Assembly (NCBI GenBank): GCA_022009795.1 | Contig: CP091724.1 | Coordinates: 1,851,501 to 1,915,500, forward strand | Reading direction: 5' to 3' | Length of the DNA stretch: 64,000 bases | Origin: Anaerotruncus sp. | GTDB lineage: Bacteria; Bacillota; Clostridia; Oscillospirales; Acutalibacteraceae | Shown here: in pieces, positions 22,138-32,689 of the stretch | How positions within the stretch are numbered: the stretch's first letter is position 1 | Layout: the number at the start of each line of letters is the position of its first letter | Notes under the pieces: model-generated | Told to the model about the DNA's origin: nothing | Database searches by the model: none | What the model saw: only the letters and a program-made list of their open reading frames with translations | Translations under genes and position numbers: made by a program

Positions 22138-22794
22138 ATGGCTAATAAGATTGAAACTTTATCTAAAATTCACGAAGTGGGCATAGTTGCGGTTGTTCGC
22201 GCCACTTCAATCGAGCAGGCGGAAAAAATCACCGATGCCTGCATTAAGGGCGGCGTTGCCGCTATTGAGCTCACCTTCACCGTGCCTCATGCGGATAAGC
22301 TTATAGAGGCAATGAAGGCTAAGTATAATAACGGCGAAATTATAATCGGCGCAGGCACCGTTTTGGATGCAGCCACCGCCAGAATCGCAATTTTGGCAGG
22401 TGCCGAATATATCGTTTCCCCGTATTTTGACCCGGAAACGGTTAAATGCTGCAATCGCTACGGAATCCCCTCTATGCCCGGTATTTATACACCCACAGAG
22501 GCTGTTGCCGCAATGGAATGCGGTGCGGATGTGCTTAAAGTTTTCCCCGGCGATATTGCCACTCCCGCGTTTATTAAGGATATTCACGGCCCGATTCCGA
22601 ATGCGGTTATGATGCCCTCGGGCGGCGTTTCCGTTGATAATGTTAAGGATTGGATCAAAGCCGGCGCATTTGCCTGCGGTGCGGGTTCATCACTCATCGC
22701 AGGGGCAAAAACAGGCGATTATGACAAAATCACCGAAACCGGCAAGCTTTTCGTTCAGCGTATTAAAGAGGCAAGGGCAGAGCTTGCAAAGTAA
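22138..22794 (+). CDS. eda: KDPG / 4-hydroxy-2-oxoglutarate aldolase
   Basis: Splits KDPG into pyruvate and glyceraldehyde 3-phosphate, completing the hexuronate route. Intact 218-residue class I aldolase barrel. The catalytic Glu lies in AAIELTFTVPHA and the Schiff-base Lys in DVLKVFPGD; GAGTVLDAATA and MPSGGVSVDNVKDWIKAGA are also typical. Start ATG at 22138 follows CGGAGGATAAT. It ends the operon before a clear terminator. Confidence 0.93.
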   Translation: MANKIETLSKIHEVGIVAVVRATSIEQAEKITDACIKGGVAAIELTFTVPHADKLIEAMKAKYNNGEIIIGAGTVLDAATARIAILAGAEYIVSPYFDPETVKCCNRYGIPSMPGIYTPTEAVAAMECGADVLKVFPGDIATPAFIKDIHGPIPNAVMMPSGGVSVDNVKDWIKAGAFACGAGSSLIAGAKTGDYDKITETGKLFVQRIKEARAELAK

Positions 22795-22821
22795 TTTGCC
22801 GCAATAAATTTTATAAAGCAG

Positions 22822-22859
22822 AAAGAGCAGTAAGGAGTGTGTTCCTTGCTGCTCTTTTT
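22822..22859 (+). terminator. Terminator of the uxaC-kdgK-eda operon
   Basis: AAAGAGCAG (22822-22830) pairs with CTGCTCTTT (22849-22857), with an inner AAGGA/TCCTT extension, followed by TTG. It also faces the convergent nitroreductase gene. Confidence 0.8.
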
Positions 22860-22879
22860 GTGGTTTATTCTTGCTTGCT

Positions 22880-23401
22880 TCAGTCTATTTTAAAAACTCT
22901 GCCGGGTTTTCTTTCGGCGGCGGGCTTCGGTTCTCCGTCCGCATAGCCGAGTATGCAGTGGCCTATTCCCACATATTCGCCCTCTATGCCGAGTGATTTA
23001 AGAATTTCTTTGCCCTCTTCGCTTTCAAATTCCTCTTTTGCGCGGTGAATCCAGCAGCTGCCTATTTCGAGCGCATGCGCCGCCAGCATAAGATTGCCCA
23101 TAACAAGGCTGCCGTCATAAACGGCGGTGGGGCGGTTTTTATCTGCCAAAACCACAAGCACGGCAGGCGCGCCGTAAAACGGGTCTGTGTTTGCGCCCAT
23201 AACATCTGCGTTCATTTTTGAAAGCTTATCGCGCATTTCTTTGTTAGTTACCTGAATGATAATCGGCGATTGCGCTCCCATTCCGTTTGCGGCATAAAGC
23301 CCCGCGTTGATTATTTTGTCTATAATCTCCTGCGGCACAGGTGCGCTTTTATATTTTTTTACGCTTCTTCTGGTTAAAATATCGTTAATTGTGCTTTCCA
23401 T
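22880..23401 (-). CDS. Nitroreductase family protein
   Basis: FMN-dependent NAD(P)H oxidoreductase of unknown physiological substrate. Intact, 173 residues. The family start TINDILTRRSVKKYKSAPVP gives the FMN phosphate-binding Arg region. It is followed by NAGLYAANGMGAQSPIIIQV, DGSLVMGNLMLAAHALEIGS and the late GIGHCILGYADGEP. ATG at 23401 follows AAAGGAAG and is preferred over the longer frame from 23431. Single gene, convergent with eda. Confidence 0.9.
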   Translation of the reverse strand: MESTINDILTRRSVKKYKSAPVPQEIIDKIINAGLYAANGMGAQSPIIIQVTNKEMRDKLSKMNADVMGANTDPFYGAPAVLVVLADKNRPTAVYDGSLVMGNLMLAAHALEIGSCWIHRAKEEFESEEGKEILKSLGIEGEYVGIGHCILGYADGEPKPAAERKPGRVFKID

Positions 23402-23501
23402 AATCAATGCTTCCTTTCCTTTTCGGTACAATATATATGTTATAAAAATTATATATTATAAATAGCCTTTAATATTATTTTATCACCTAATCGCAAAAAG
23501 T

Positions 23502-23536
23502 AAAGCGGCATGGCATAAATTGTGCCTTGCCGCTTT
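23502..23536 (-). terminator. Terminator of the hisS-aspS-HD operon
   Basis: AAAGCGGCAAGGCA and TGCCATGCCGCTTT (minus strand) form a long stem with one mismatch, followed by ACTTTTTG on the minus strand. Confidence 0.7.
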
Positions 23537-23543
23537 GTGATTT

Positions 23544-24132
23544 TTATTGCTGCTTTGTGTGTTCGTCAAGCGTTAAATAATATGCAGGCAAAAATTCCTT
23601 TTTGAAATATTGCACTTCGGGCATATCAATATCATCAATCAGCTTTTCCTGTGCTTCAAGTGCTTTTTCAAATTCTCGGTTGCCCATTCGGGTTTCGTTG
23701 ATGCATTTTATTAGCGCGTCTATTCGGTCTGCCGCTTTCACAATTGCCCACAGTTCGGCGTCCTCTTCCGCTTTGTTAAAAAGAGGGGAGTAGTCGTCTC
23801 TGAACTCCTCAGGCAATAAATTTAAAAGCCTGTTTCCGGCAAGCGTTTCAATATTTTTATAAGCGTCTTTAATATCGCTGTTAAAATATTTAACGGGAGT
23901 GGGCATATCGCCGGTTATAACCTCGGTGGTGTCGTGATAAACGGCAAGCAGTGCGCATCTTTCGGCATTGTAGCTTTTGCCGAATTTTTTGTTGCCTATA
24001 ATGCAAAGCGCATGCGCAATAACCGCCACGCTTTGGCTGTGCTCGGCAATGTTTTTCCTTTGCTGTGTTTTGCATCAGTGCCCAGCGGTCTATCAGCCTC
24101 ATTCGGCTCACCATTGCAAAAAAGTTACTCAT
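23544..24132 (-). CDS. HD-domain hydrolase, YfbR-like 5'-deoxynucleotidase
   Basis: Predicted metal-dependent 5'-nucleotidase acting on deoxynucleoside monophosphates. About 196 residues. The N-terminus MSNFFAMVSRMRLIDRWALM and the metal ligands EHSQSVAVIAHAL (His) and LAVYHDTTEVITGD (HD pair) are typical of YfbR. The late DAELWAIVKAADRIDALIKC provides the final Asp. A frame break near 24062 (A-run) separates the first 28 residues from the rest. The start overlaps the aspS stop by eight bases, so the gene is coupled to aspS. Confidence 0.85.
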
Positions 24133-25917
24133 CCTTTTCCGCCTTTGCAATCTCTATTCCAAGTTCGCCGAGTTGAATATCATCAATATCAGCGGGCGCG
24201 CCGCTCATAAGCTCGCTTGCGTTTTGAACCTTGGGGAATGCCGTAACATCTCTCAGGCTGTCTGCACCGCAAATCAGCATTGCAAGTCTGTCAAGTCCGA
24301 TTCCCATTCCGCCGTGCGGAGGCGCGGCATATTTGTATGCGTCAACAAGGAAACCGAATTTTGCGTTAATTTCCTCTTGCTCCATTCCGAGCAGCTCAAA
24401 CATTTTGTTTTGCAGTTCACAATCCGTGATTCTCATTGAGCCGGAGGAAAGCTCCGTGCCGTTGAGCACCAGGTCAAATGCCTGTGCACGCACCTTAGCT
24501 TTGTCCGTGTCAAGATAGGGAATGCATTCCTCCATAGGCATGGTGAAGGGATGGTGCATTGCCAGCCATTCGCCGCTTTCTTCGTCATATTCAAAGAATG
24601 GCATTTCTGTGATCCAAAGGAAATTCCATTTGCCCTCGGGAATTATATCAAGCTCTTTGGCAATGATAAGGCGCAGTGCTCCCAAAACGGAAAGCGTAAG
24701 CGCTTTTTTATCGCTCACGATGAATACGCAGTCGCCTTTTTCCGCACCGAGCGCCGAGAGAAGCTCTTCAAGCTGACCCGCTGCAAGGAATTTGCCGAAA
24801 GAGCAGTTCGGCACTTCGTCTGCCCAGCGAACATATGCAAGCCCCTTTGCGCCGATTCCCTTGGCGGCGTCGGTAAGCTTGTCTATCTTTTTGCGCGAAT
24901 ATGTGCCCGCGGCATTTTTGGCAACAATTGCCTTAACAACTCCGCCTGCTTCGATTGCATTTTTGAAAACGGCAAAGTCTGTTTTGCGCGCCCAATCGGT
25001 GATGTCCTCAATAAGCATATCAAAGCGGGTGTCGGGCTTGTCGGAGCCGTATCTGTTCATCGCCTCTTCAAAGGTCATCCTTTTGAGCGGAGTTTCAATA
25101 TCGATTCCTATTGTTTCTTTCATAAGCTTTTGAATAAAGCCCTCGGCCATCTGCATAATGTCCTCGGTGTCAACAAAGCTCATTTCAAGATCGATTTGCG
25201 TAAATTCGGGCTGGCGGTCCGCTCTTAAATCCTCATCTCTGAAGCATCTTGCAAGCTGAATATATCTGTCAAATCCCGAAATCATCAAAAGCTGTTTGTA
25301 AATCTGCGGGCTTTGCGGCAAAGCGTAAAATTTGCCGTTGTGAATTCTGCTGGGCACAACATAATCGCGTGCGCCCTCGGGGGTTGATTTAATCATCATC
25401 GGTGATTTCATTTCGATAAAATCGTTGGCATAAAAAAATATTCCCTTGCGATTTTTTCGCGATTTTGTGGCGCCTTAAGATGTTTTTTTGTAAGCTCCTC
25501 GTTGCGCAGTGCAAGGTATCTGTATTTAAGCGTTGTTTCGTCGCCCACCTCGCTTGCCTTTGAAATTTCAAACGGCGGTGTTTGCGCTTTTGAAACTATG
25601 CGCAGTTCGGAAACGGCAACCTCGATTTCGCCCGTCGGCAAATCGGGATTTTTGCTTTCACGCTCACAAACCGTGCCTTTAACCGCAAGCACATATTCGC
25701 TGCGCACGCTCTGCGCCTTTGCAAATATATCTCTGTCTGTTTTATCGCTGAAAGAAAGTTGCACAATGCCTGTTCTGTCTCTCAAATCAATAAAAATCAG
25801 GTTTCCCAAGTCTCTCTGCCTTTGCGCCCAGCCGAAGAGGATAACCTCTTTGCCCTCGTCCTTCAGCGTAAGCGTGCCGCAGTAATTCGTTCTTTTAAGT
25901 CCTTTTATGCTTTCCAT
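24125..25917 (-). CDS. aspS: Aspartyl-tRNA synthetase
   Basis: Class II synthetase charging tRNA-Asp (or Asp and Asn if non-discriminating). About 597 residues in the bacterial layout: N-terminal OB fold (EVILFGWAQRQRDLGNLIFI), catalytic core with FYALPQSPQIYKQLLMISGF (motif 2 region: FRDEDLRADRQPEFTQID), the bacterial GAD insertion, and motif 3 GGMGIGLDRLAMLI. The frame changes near 25430-25440 in an A/T-run; repair gives YFFANDFIEMKSPMMIKSTP. Start ATG at 25917, 17 bases after hisS. Confidence 0.95.
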
Positions 25918-25934
25918 TTTTTTGCCTCCGCAAA

Positions 25935-27281
25935 TTATTCGGGTTTGTTTAAACCGAAAAGAGAATTAAAGTCAAATTCTTCGCCGTTAATTTTAAGATC
26001 GTCAAGCTCGCTCGCAAGAGTTGTGCTGTAATATCCGCTCACAAATGTTTGCAGCGCAAGCTCCGTTTCCTCGCCGGTTTGCATATTTTTCATAACGGCA
26101 AGTCCGTTTTCAACTTCGTCGTCGCCAAGCACCATGGTGTATTTGGCGTTAAGCTTGTCTGCATATTTCATTTGTGCTCGCAGGCTTCTGCCGTTTAAAT
26201 CATAAAGGCAGGTGAAGCCCTCTTCGCGCATATCCTTAGCCAGCTCAACAGCTTTGAGAGTTGCCTTGTTGCCGAGCGCGGCAATAAACAAATCCGGCTG
26301 AGCCTCTTTGGGGTATTCGCAGCCCTGCGCTTCCATAAGAAGCATAAGCCTTTCAATTCCCATTGCAAAGCCAAGCGAAGGAGTGCTTTGGCCGCCGAGT
26401 TCCTCAATAAGGCCGTCATATCTGCCGCCGCCGCAAACGGTGCCTTGGGCGCCGATTGAATTTGAAACAAATTCAAAAACGGTTTTTGTGTAGTAATCAA
26501 GCCCGCGAACGATTCTCGGGTCAATTGTGTATTCTATGTTCATCGCGCTGAGGTATTTTTTAACGCTTTCAAAATGCTCTTTGCAATCGTTGCAAAGGTA
26601 ATCGAGCATAACGGGCGCGTCTTTTGCGATTTCTCCGCAAACGGGGGATTTGCAGTCTAAAATCCTCATGGGGTTTCTTTCAAGCCTGTCTTTGCAGGTG
26701 TCGCAAAGCTCATTCTTGCGTGCCGAAAAATATTCTTTAAGCGCAGCGTGATATTTTGCGCGGCATTCCGGGCAGCCTATGGAATTTATGCGCAGGCTTA
26801 AATCCTTTATGCCGAGTTCTTTAAACATTGTGTCGGCCACGGAAATGATTTCCGCGTCTGCAAGCGGGGAAGCCGTGCCGAAGCATTCGATGCCGAATTG
26901 ATGAAATTCACGCAATCTGCCTGCTTGCGGCTTTTCGTAGCGATAGCAGGAGGTGAGGTAGTAAACCTTTTGCGGCAACGCTTCGTTTGAAAGTCCGTTT
27001 TCGAGGAAGGATCTCGCCGCACCGGCAGTGCCCTCAGGGCGCAGTGTTATGCTTCTGCCGCTTTTGTCATCGAAAGTGTACATCTCTTTTTGAACAACAT
27101 CAGTGGTGTCGCCAACACCTCTTTGAAAAAGCTCAGTGTGCTCAAAAACGGGTGTGCGTATCTCTTTGTAGCCAAAGCGGGATGCCACATCCTTTGCAGT
27201 CAGCTCTATATATTGGTTTTTATATGCCTCTTTGGGCAGCACATCTTTTGTGCCTTTGATTGCTTTTGTTATAAGTGCCAT
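25935..27281 (-). CDS. hisS: Histidyl-tRNA synthetase
   Basis: Class II synthetase charging tRNA-His. Intact, 448 residues. Motif 2 region CYRYEKPQAGRLREFHQFG and the HisRS signatures LDYYTKTVFEF and VCGGGRYDGL are present. Between them lies an insertion with paired cysteines (GCPECRAKY, CDTCKDRL, YLCNDCKEHF) that could bind zinc, as in many Clostridia. The anticodon-binding domain ends the protein. First gene of the hisS-aspS-HD operon; no T-box leader fits in the 80 bases upstream, which are filled by the mgsA terminator. Confidence 0.96.
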   Translation of the reverse strand: MALITKAIKGTKDVLPKEAYKNQYIELTAKDVASRFGYKEIRTPVFEHTELFQRGVGDTTDVVQKEMYTFDDKSGRSITLRPEGTAGAARSFLENGLSNEALPQKVYYLTSCYRYEKPQAGRLREFHQFGIECFGTASPLADAEIISVADTMFKELGIKDLSLRINSIGCPECRAKYHAALKEYFSARKNELCDTCKDRLERNPMRILDCKSPVCGEIAKDAPVMLDYLCNDCKEHFESVKKYLSAMNIEYTIDPRIVRGLDYYTKTVFEFVSNSIGAQGTVCGGGRYDGLIEELGGQSTPSLGFAMGIERLMLLMEAQGCEYPKEAQPDLFIAALGNKATLKAVELAKDMREEGFTCLYDLNGRSLRAQMKYADKLNAKYTMVLGDDEVENGLAVMKNMQTGEETELALQTFVSGYYSTTLASELDDLKINGEEFDFNSLFGLNKPE

Positions 27282-27332
27282 TTTAAGCAGCCTTTCGTTA
27301 TAAGTTGCGGCAAGGTGCCGTAATCACAAAAA

Positions 27333-27360
27333 CAGGGCGGGTTTGCACCTGCCCGTTTTT
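27333..27360. terminator. Bidirectional terminator after mgsA
   Basis: GGGCGGGT / ACCTGCCC stem (one G-T) with a TTGC loop; T-runs flank both sides (GTTTTT on plus, TGTTTTTG on minus). It separates mgsA from hisS on the minus strand. Confidence 0.75.
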
Positions 27361-27362
27361 AA

Positions 27363-27782
27363 TTATTTGTTTGATTGGTTGTAGCGCGGATTAACTATTT
27401 CGCGCCATTCAAAGTCGCCGCGCTCAACGCCTCTTATAAGCGTTTCCGCGGTTGCAATATTTGTTGCAAACGGAATGTTGTGCACATCGCAAAGCCTGAG
27501 CAAATCATTGTCGTTAGGCTCGTGCGGCTTGGGATTAAGCGGATCTCTGAAGAAAATCAGCAAATCTATCTCGTTGCAGGCAACGCGGCTTGCAACTTGC
27601 TGGCCGCCGCCGGAGCTGCCCGCCAAAAAGCAGTTTATGTTAAGGCCGGTTGCTTCGTGCACAAGCTTACCCGTCGTGCCCGTGGCACACAGGTGATGGC
27701 GGCTCATAATTCCGCAGTATGCAATGCAAAATTGAACAAGCAGCTCTTTTTTTGCATCGTGTGCTATAAGTGCGATATTCAT
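27363..27782 (-). CDS. mgsA: Methylglyoxal synthase
   Basis: Converts dihydroxyacetone phosphate to methylglyoxal and phosphate, a bypass relieving phosphate-starved glycolysis. Intact, 139 residues. Motifs: MNIALIAHDAKKELLVQFC, LCATGTTGKLV (phosphate loop), GSSGGGQQVASRV, IDLLIFFRDPLNPKPHEPND and NIPFATNIATAE. Start ATG at 27782 follows AGAGAGG; the frame is open upstream but without an RBS. Single gene. Confidence 0.94.
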   Translation of the reverse strand: MNIALIAHDAKKELLVQFCIAYCGIMSRHHLCATGTTGKLVHEATGLNINCFLAGSSGGGQQVASRVACNEIDLLIFFRDPLNPKPHEPNDNDLLRLCDVHNIPFATNIATAETLIRGVERGDFEWREIVNPRYNQSNK

Positions 27783-27942
27783 AAAAAACCTCTCTTTGAA
27801 AGTTAAAATACAAAATATATTACATATTATTAAACTGTCAGCAATAAAAATAATATCACATAAAACGCCGTGTTTCAATAATTTTTGCCGAAATTTATAC
27901 CGCTTCGGTAGGCATTTTTTTCGCTTTTTTTGGCAAAATTCG

Positions 27943-29984
27943 TCAGTTAAGCAGAGTTCCCGTGTCCTGCGCGGGGGCTTCGTCTGTGTTATTTGAATAA
28001 TAGTAATCTATTATTGAAGCCGTGATATCCGCCGTTGATGTGCCCGAGCCCGCAAGCTCGATAACGGATGCTATTGAAATTTCGGGATTGTTGTAAGGTG
28101 CAAAGGTGATAAGAAAAACCGTTGTTTACTTTTTTTGGCCGTTTTTTTATAGACCTGCGATGTACCTGTTTTTGCAGGCAACCGGGGTGCTGATTTTGTT
28201 GAAAACATGGCGCGGTGCACCGTCAGTGGCAACCATGCGCATACCCTCTCTTACTATTCTGAAGGTGTTGTCGGAAATCGGCAAATCTTCGGCAACCGTT
28301 GCGCCTGTTTCGTTTATGGAGCCGGTGGCCGTGTTGATTATCGATTTCACAAAATGAAGCTCATATCGTTTGCCGCCGTTTGCCACCGTTGCACAGTAAT
28401 TGCTCAGCTGCAGCGGTGTGAAAAGGTTATCCGATTGGCCGATACCGCTTTGAATGGTGTCGCCCATTTGCCATGTTTTGTTGTATTTTTCCGCGCTTGC
28501 CGGGCCTGCCAAAACGCCTGCCGCCTCGCTGATTTCAACACCTGTTTTTTCGCCCAGGCCAAACATGGAGGCGTATTCGTTCATCTTTGAAATGCCGAGC
28601 CTGTCGGCGCAGTTGTAGAAGAAAATATTGCAGGAATCGCGCAGCGCGCGCTTAACATTTTCATTTCCGTGCGCGCGGTTTTTCAAGACAGTGGAAAGTA
28701 ATATCGAAATATTGGAAAACGCCGGAGCAGCGGAAAGTTGTATCCTCGCCGATAACACCCTCTTCAAGCGCTGCACACGCCATCATCGGCTTGAAGGTGG
28801 AGCCGGGGGCGTATGTGCCGAGTGCAAATCTGTTGAAAAGAGGCCGCCTTGAATTTTTTTGCAAGCGATGAGTAATCGTTGTAATAATCCATCAAATCAT
28901 AGGAGGGGTAGGTTGCCGCGGCAAGAATTTCGCCGTTCGTAACATTTTTCAACCACAACGGCACCTGCGCTGTCTCTTATGCTTACTTCGTTGCAGGTTT
29001 CCTCAAGCTTTTGCTGTGCAAGCCTTTGCAAATCCTTGTCTATAGTAAGAACTATTGTGTTGCCCTGAATCGGGTTTTTCGTAACTTCTTCGGATATATT
29101 GCCATCTGCGTCAATCGTTATGGTAAGCTCACCCGGAGTGCCGCGAAGCTCGCTTTCCATCGCGGATTCGATTCCGCTTTCACCTATGGAATCGGTGATG
29201 CTGTAGCCGCTGTCTTTAAGCTCGGCGTACTCCTCGGCGTTTATCTTTCTTATTGTGCCCAAAATGTGAGGCGCAAGTGTGGAATCGGCGTATTCGCGGT
29301 AGGAAACGGCTTTCACATCCGCGCCTGCGTAATCGACTTTGTCCTCTTTAATGGCCGCCACGGTGGCGTCGCTCACATCATCGGCTATAGTTACGGGGTT
29401 TTCGATTGAAAACAGCAGCCTTGTAAGCTCATACCTTATGCCGCCTATTTTAAGTGCCTCTGCTTTGTCGTATTTTTCAAGGCCGTATTCCTCAACCATG
29501 GCGTCAAAGCAGTTTTGCGCGGTGGCATAGCTTTGCAGGTTAAACATATCCTTGTTTTTTTCATTGTTTTAACGGCTTTTTTCATCGTCCGTAAATTCAA
29601 TGCTGTCGCCGTTTAACTGCAAGGGAAGGTTGTTTACATATTCCTCGCCGTTTTTATCGAAAAGATTTATAAGATTTGTGATAATTTTTGTTTCTTGCGT
29701 CGTTATCGCTTCTGGCAGGAAAAGTAAGCCGCGTCAAGTACAATGGAATTGCCCTGCCTGTTTGAAACAAGGGAATTGCCGTTTCTGTCCACAATTTCGC
29801 CTCTGGCCGCTTCAATCGGCACGGTGTATGTTTTAACGGCGTTGTTTTGCGCTTTGTAATATTCGGCGTTCACTATTTGAATGTCGTAAAGCGTGTAGCC
29901 GAAGCCGAGCACAAGCGCAATAACAAGAATTATTGCAATTGCCGAACGGGCGGAAAAAAATCTGCTTTTGTGTTTCACGGGCAT
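27943..29984 (-). CDS. mrdA: Penicillin-binding protein 2 (class B transpeptidase)
   Basis: Cross-links peptidoglycan during lateral wall growth with a SEDS partner. About 680 residues in at least six frame pieces, but every hallmark is present in order: one N-terminal transmembrane helix (AIAIILVIALVLGFGYTLY), the PBP dimerisation motif ARGEIVDRNGNSLV, the active-site STFKP (GTYAPGSTFKPMMA), the SxN motif as SCN (LRDSCNIFFYN), and KTGTSQV at about 28150. Start ATG at 29984 follows AAAGGAGG. The stop at 27943 is reached only after repair near 28130 and gives the ending DTGTLLN. It ends the mreB-mreC-mreD-PBP2 operon. Confidence 0.88.
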
Positions 29985-29993
29985 TCCCTCCTT

Positions 29994-30588
29994 TCAAAAA
30001 AATATCAAATGCTTTGTTATCGTTTATTTGCGCAGGATTTAAATAATTATTGCTTTGCAAATAATTTGTTTTGCGGGGTGTAAAGCTTTTTTTCTTAATG
30101 CTCTTTATTGCCGCGTAAATAATCGGCGAAATCGCGATTGTGTAAATCGCACTGGGAATGTAAAAGGTGAAAAGCGAAAGCTCCGCGCCCTTCACATTTT
30201 TGATTATTATAAACATCAGCCAATAAAGGAAGCAATAAAGCAATATAAACAGCGTGCTGAATATAAAATTTGTTATAAAGGTGTTGCGCAGAATATATGT
30301 GATAAATGCAGCGCCGAAAAAGCACATTATGCACATAAATATTGCATTAAAACCAAGATGCACCGCCGAGGAAAGATCCCACAGCATGCCGCCGAAAAGG
30401 GCAATCAGCGCCGCGGTTCGTTCGTCCTCCCCAATGCCTATCATCATGCAAACGGGTAGCAGCAAAAAGCACCTTGCGCCGCCTATTTCGATTGAAAGCC
30501 CGCTTGTGTTTTGAATCAAAGCCGCCAAGCATACCAAAATCACATAGCAAATTATTTTGCCGGTGCGCTGCCTGTAAGTTTGATCCAT
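29994..30588 (-). CDS. mreD: Rod shape-determining protein MreD
   Basis: Integral membrane subunit of the elongasome. About 198 residues, with five or so hydrophobic helices (IICYVILVCLAALIQNTSG, AALIALFGGMLWDLSS, and FIFSTLFILLYCFLYWLMFI), the pattern of MreD. As given, the frame runs on into PBP2; shortening the T7 run near 30000 by one base creates a TGA at 29994-29996, directly before the PBP2 RBS, which I take as the true end. The ATG at 30588 overlaps the mreC stop (TGATG). Confidence 0.85.
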
Positions 30589-31435
30589 CACTGCCCCTCG
30601 CTTTCGTAATTCGTAAGCACAAGGCAGTTTGAAATGTTGTTTACATCCACACCGGGATTGATGAGCGCATAGGAAGCGATTGAAGCATCGTCGCTGTTTA
30701 TCTCCTCAACCGTGCCTATAATCAGACCCTCCGGGATTTTACCGCTGATTCCCGCTGTGGCTATTATCGAGCCGTATGTAACGGACGTGCCGGAATCAAG
30801 GTTTGCCATTTTGCATTTGCCGTTTTTGGCAAGTGAGGCGTCGCCCGTAACATATGAAATTTCACCCGAAACGATTTCGTATGCCGAAACGGAAAAATCG
30901 GGGTCAAGTATAGTTTTAACAACGCTGTAAGTCGGGTAAGCTTTGTCGATTATTCCGACGATGTAGTTGCCGTAAAGCACCGCGTCGCCCTCTGCTATGC
31001 CGCTCGCGGTGCCCTTGTTTATCGTGTAGGAGCAGAAAATGTCTGCGGCGTCGCGGCTCACGGCCTTTGCCTCAACAAATTTATAATCCGGGTTTTCCTC
31101 TTTAAGCTCAAGCGCGTCTTTATAAAAGCTTATTTTTGTGTTTTTGCAGGTTTTTCGTGGTCTGCAAGCTGGTCTTGCAGTGAGCCCACTTCGTTTTCAA
31201 GCTCGTTTATTCTGTTTAAATATTCGGAATTGCCCGTAGCCTCGCCGAAAACATAGGAAATGCCGTCCGATATTTTGGTGGCCACCCAGTTTGCCGGTGT
31301 GAAAACGGTGCCTATAATTCCGGATTGCGCGGTTTCGCCTCTGCCGTTTGCGGCGCAAATCAGTGCGCCTATAAGCAGCAGCGCGATAATTGCGGCAATC
31401 ATTTTCAGCCGCTTGCTTTTTAAAAGCTCTTTCAT
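30588..31435 (-). CDS. mreC: Rod shape-determining protein MreC
   Basis: Periplasm-facing scaffold of the elongasome, expected to bind PBP2. About 282 residues: short cytoplasmic head, one transmembrane helix (MIAAIIALLLIGALICAANG), a coiled coil (EYLNRINELENEVGSLQDQL), and the beta-barrel MreC domain (VSRDAADIFCSYTINKGTASG, YGNYIVGIIDKAYPTYSVV). A frame break in the A-rich stretch near 31130 divides coiled coil and barrel. Start ATG at 31435 lies three bases after the mreB stop. Confidence 0.9.
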
Positions 31436-31438
31436 TTT

Positions 31439-32421
31439 TTATCTTGCCCTTCTCAGTTTAGCCGATGTGCCTATTGCCACAACATCCATCGGGTTTTCGG
31501 GAATATGAACCGCAATTTTAGTTTCTTTTGAAATAAGCTCCGGCAGCCCTCTTAAAAGCGCCGTGCCGCCCGTTATGTAAATTCCGCGGTCAATAATATC
31601 CGCCGCAAGCTCAGGCAGCGTAACCTCAAGCGTTTCCCTGATGGCTTCCACTATTTCGCCCACGGGCTCGGTGAGCACATTTCTGATTTCTTCGCTTGTG
31701 ATTTCGATTTTGTTCGGCAGGCCGTCCGTTAAATTGCGGCCTCTTACCTCCATTGCGCCCTCGCCGTCATATTCGGAAACAGAGCCGATTTTGATTTTTG
31801 ATATCCTCTGCCGTAACATCGCCGATCAGCAGATTGTGCGCCCTTTTTCATATGGTTGATTATAGCTTCGTTGAGTGCGTTGCCTGCGATTTTAACGCTT
31901 TTTCTTGCCGCAATTCCGCCGAGTGACATAACGGCAACATCGCATGTGCCGCCGCCGATATCAACCACCATGGAGCCTGCCGCTTCAAACACGGGAAGCC
32001 CTGCGCCGAGCGCGGCGGCCATTGGCTCTTCTATAAGCTCAACCTCCTGAGCGCCTGCGGCGCGTGCCGCGTCCTCAACCGCTCTGCGTTCAACCTCGGT
32101 TACGCCGCTCGGAACGGTGATAACCACTCTTGTTTTTGTGAACATAGAGGTTTTTGAAGATCTGTAAATAAAATTATGCAGCATATCCGCCGTCATATCG
32201 AAATCTGCTATAACGCCGTCCTGCAAGGGTTTAACGGCGATTATCGAGCCGGGCGTGCGGCCGATCATTGCCTTTGCTTCGTTGCCCGTTGCAAGCACGC
32301 GGCGCGATTTAACATCCACCGCCACAACGGAGGGCTCTCTTAAAAGTATTCTGCCTTTTCTGTCGCAAATCAGCGTGTTTTCGGTGCCGAGGTCAATGCC
32401 GATGTCTTTGGTAAGTATCAT
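31439..32421 (-). CDS. mreB: Rod shape-determining protein MreB
   Basis: Actin-like filament protein that guides lateral wall synthesis at the membrane. About 328 residues. Actin-family motifs: GIDLGTENTLI (phosphate 1), REPSVVAVD, VVITVPSGVTEVERRAV, MVVDIGGGTCDVAVMSLGG (phosphate 2) and GIYITGGTALLRGLPELI (adenosine). The frame breaks twice near 31800-31850 (runs in AAAAAGGGC and nearby), restoring MKKAHNLLIGDVTAEDIK. First gene of the mre operon. Confidence 0.94.
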
Positions 32422-32622
32422 TTATAATTCTCTCACTTTTCAAAACGAATGCGGCCGCATTCGGTGCGGTAAATTTTAATTACAAATATTATATATTAAA
32501 TAAGATTATATCACAATACCAAAATTTAAAATTCACAAATTTTTTTCAACAAATAATTTGCGTTTTTTTCAGCGGCTCAAAAGGTTATGAAAAATTGATA
32601 TGAAAAATATGAATAAAAGAAT

Positions 32623-32655
32623 AAAGCCGCCGCGTTTTTCGGCGGCGGCGCGGTT
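32623..32655 (-). terminator. GC-rich terminator after the deacetylase gene
   Basis: CCGCCGCCG and CGCGGCGG (minus strand, loop AAAAA) form a strong stem followed by CTTTATTCTTTT on the minus strand, just past the deacetylase stop. Confidence 0.75.
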
Positions 32656-32689
32656 GATATTTGATTTCGGAAATGTGAGCTTTTTGCTT

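Noticed and set aside
27282..27362. T-box leader before hisS-aspS
   Set aside because: The 80-base gap is taken by the mgsA terminator and an RBS; no T-box sequence or specifier loop is visible.
29700..30000. MreD extended or fused with PBP2
   Set aside because: The read-through depends on one T in a T7 run directly before the PBP2 RBS; normal MreD length and a TGA appear when it is shortened.
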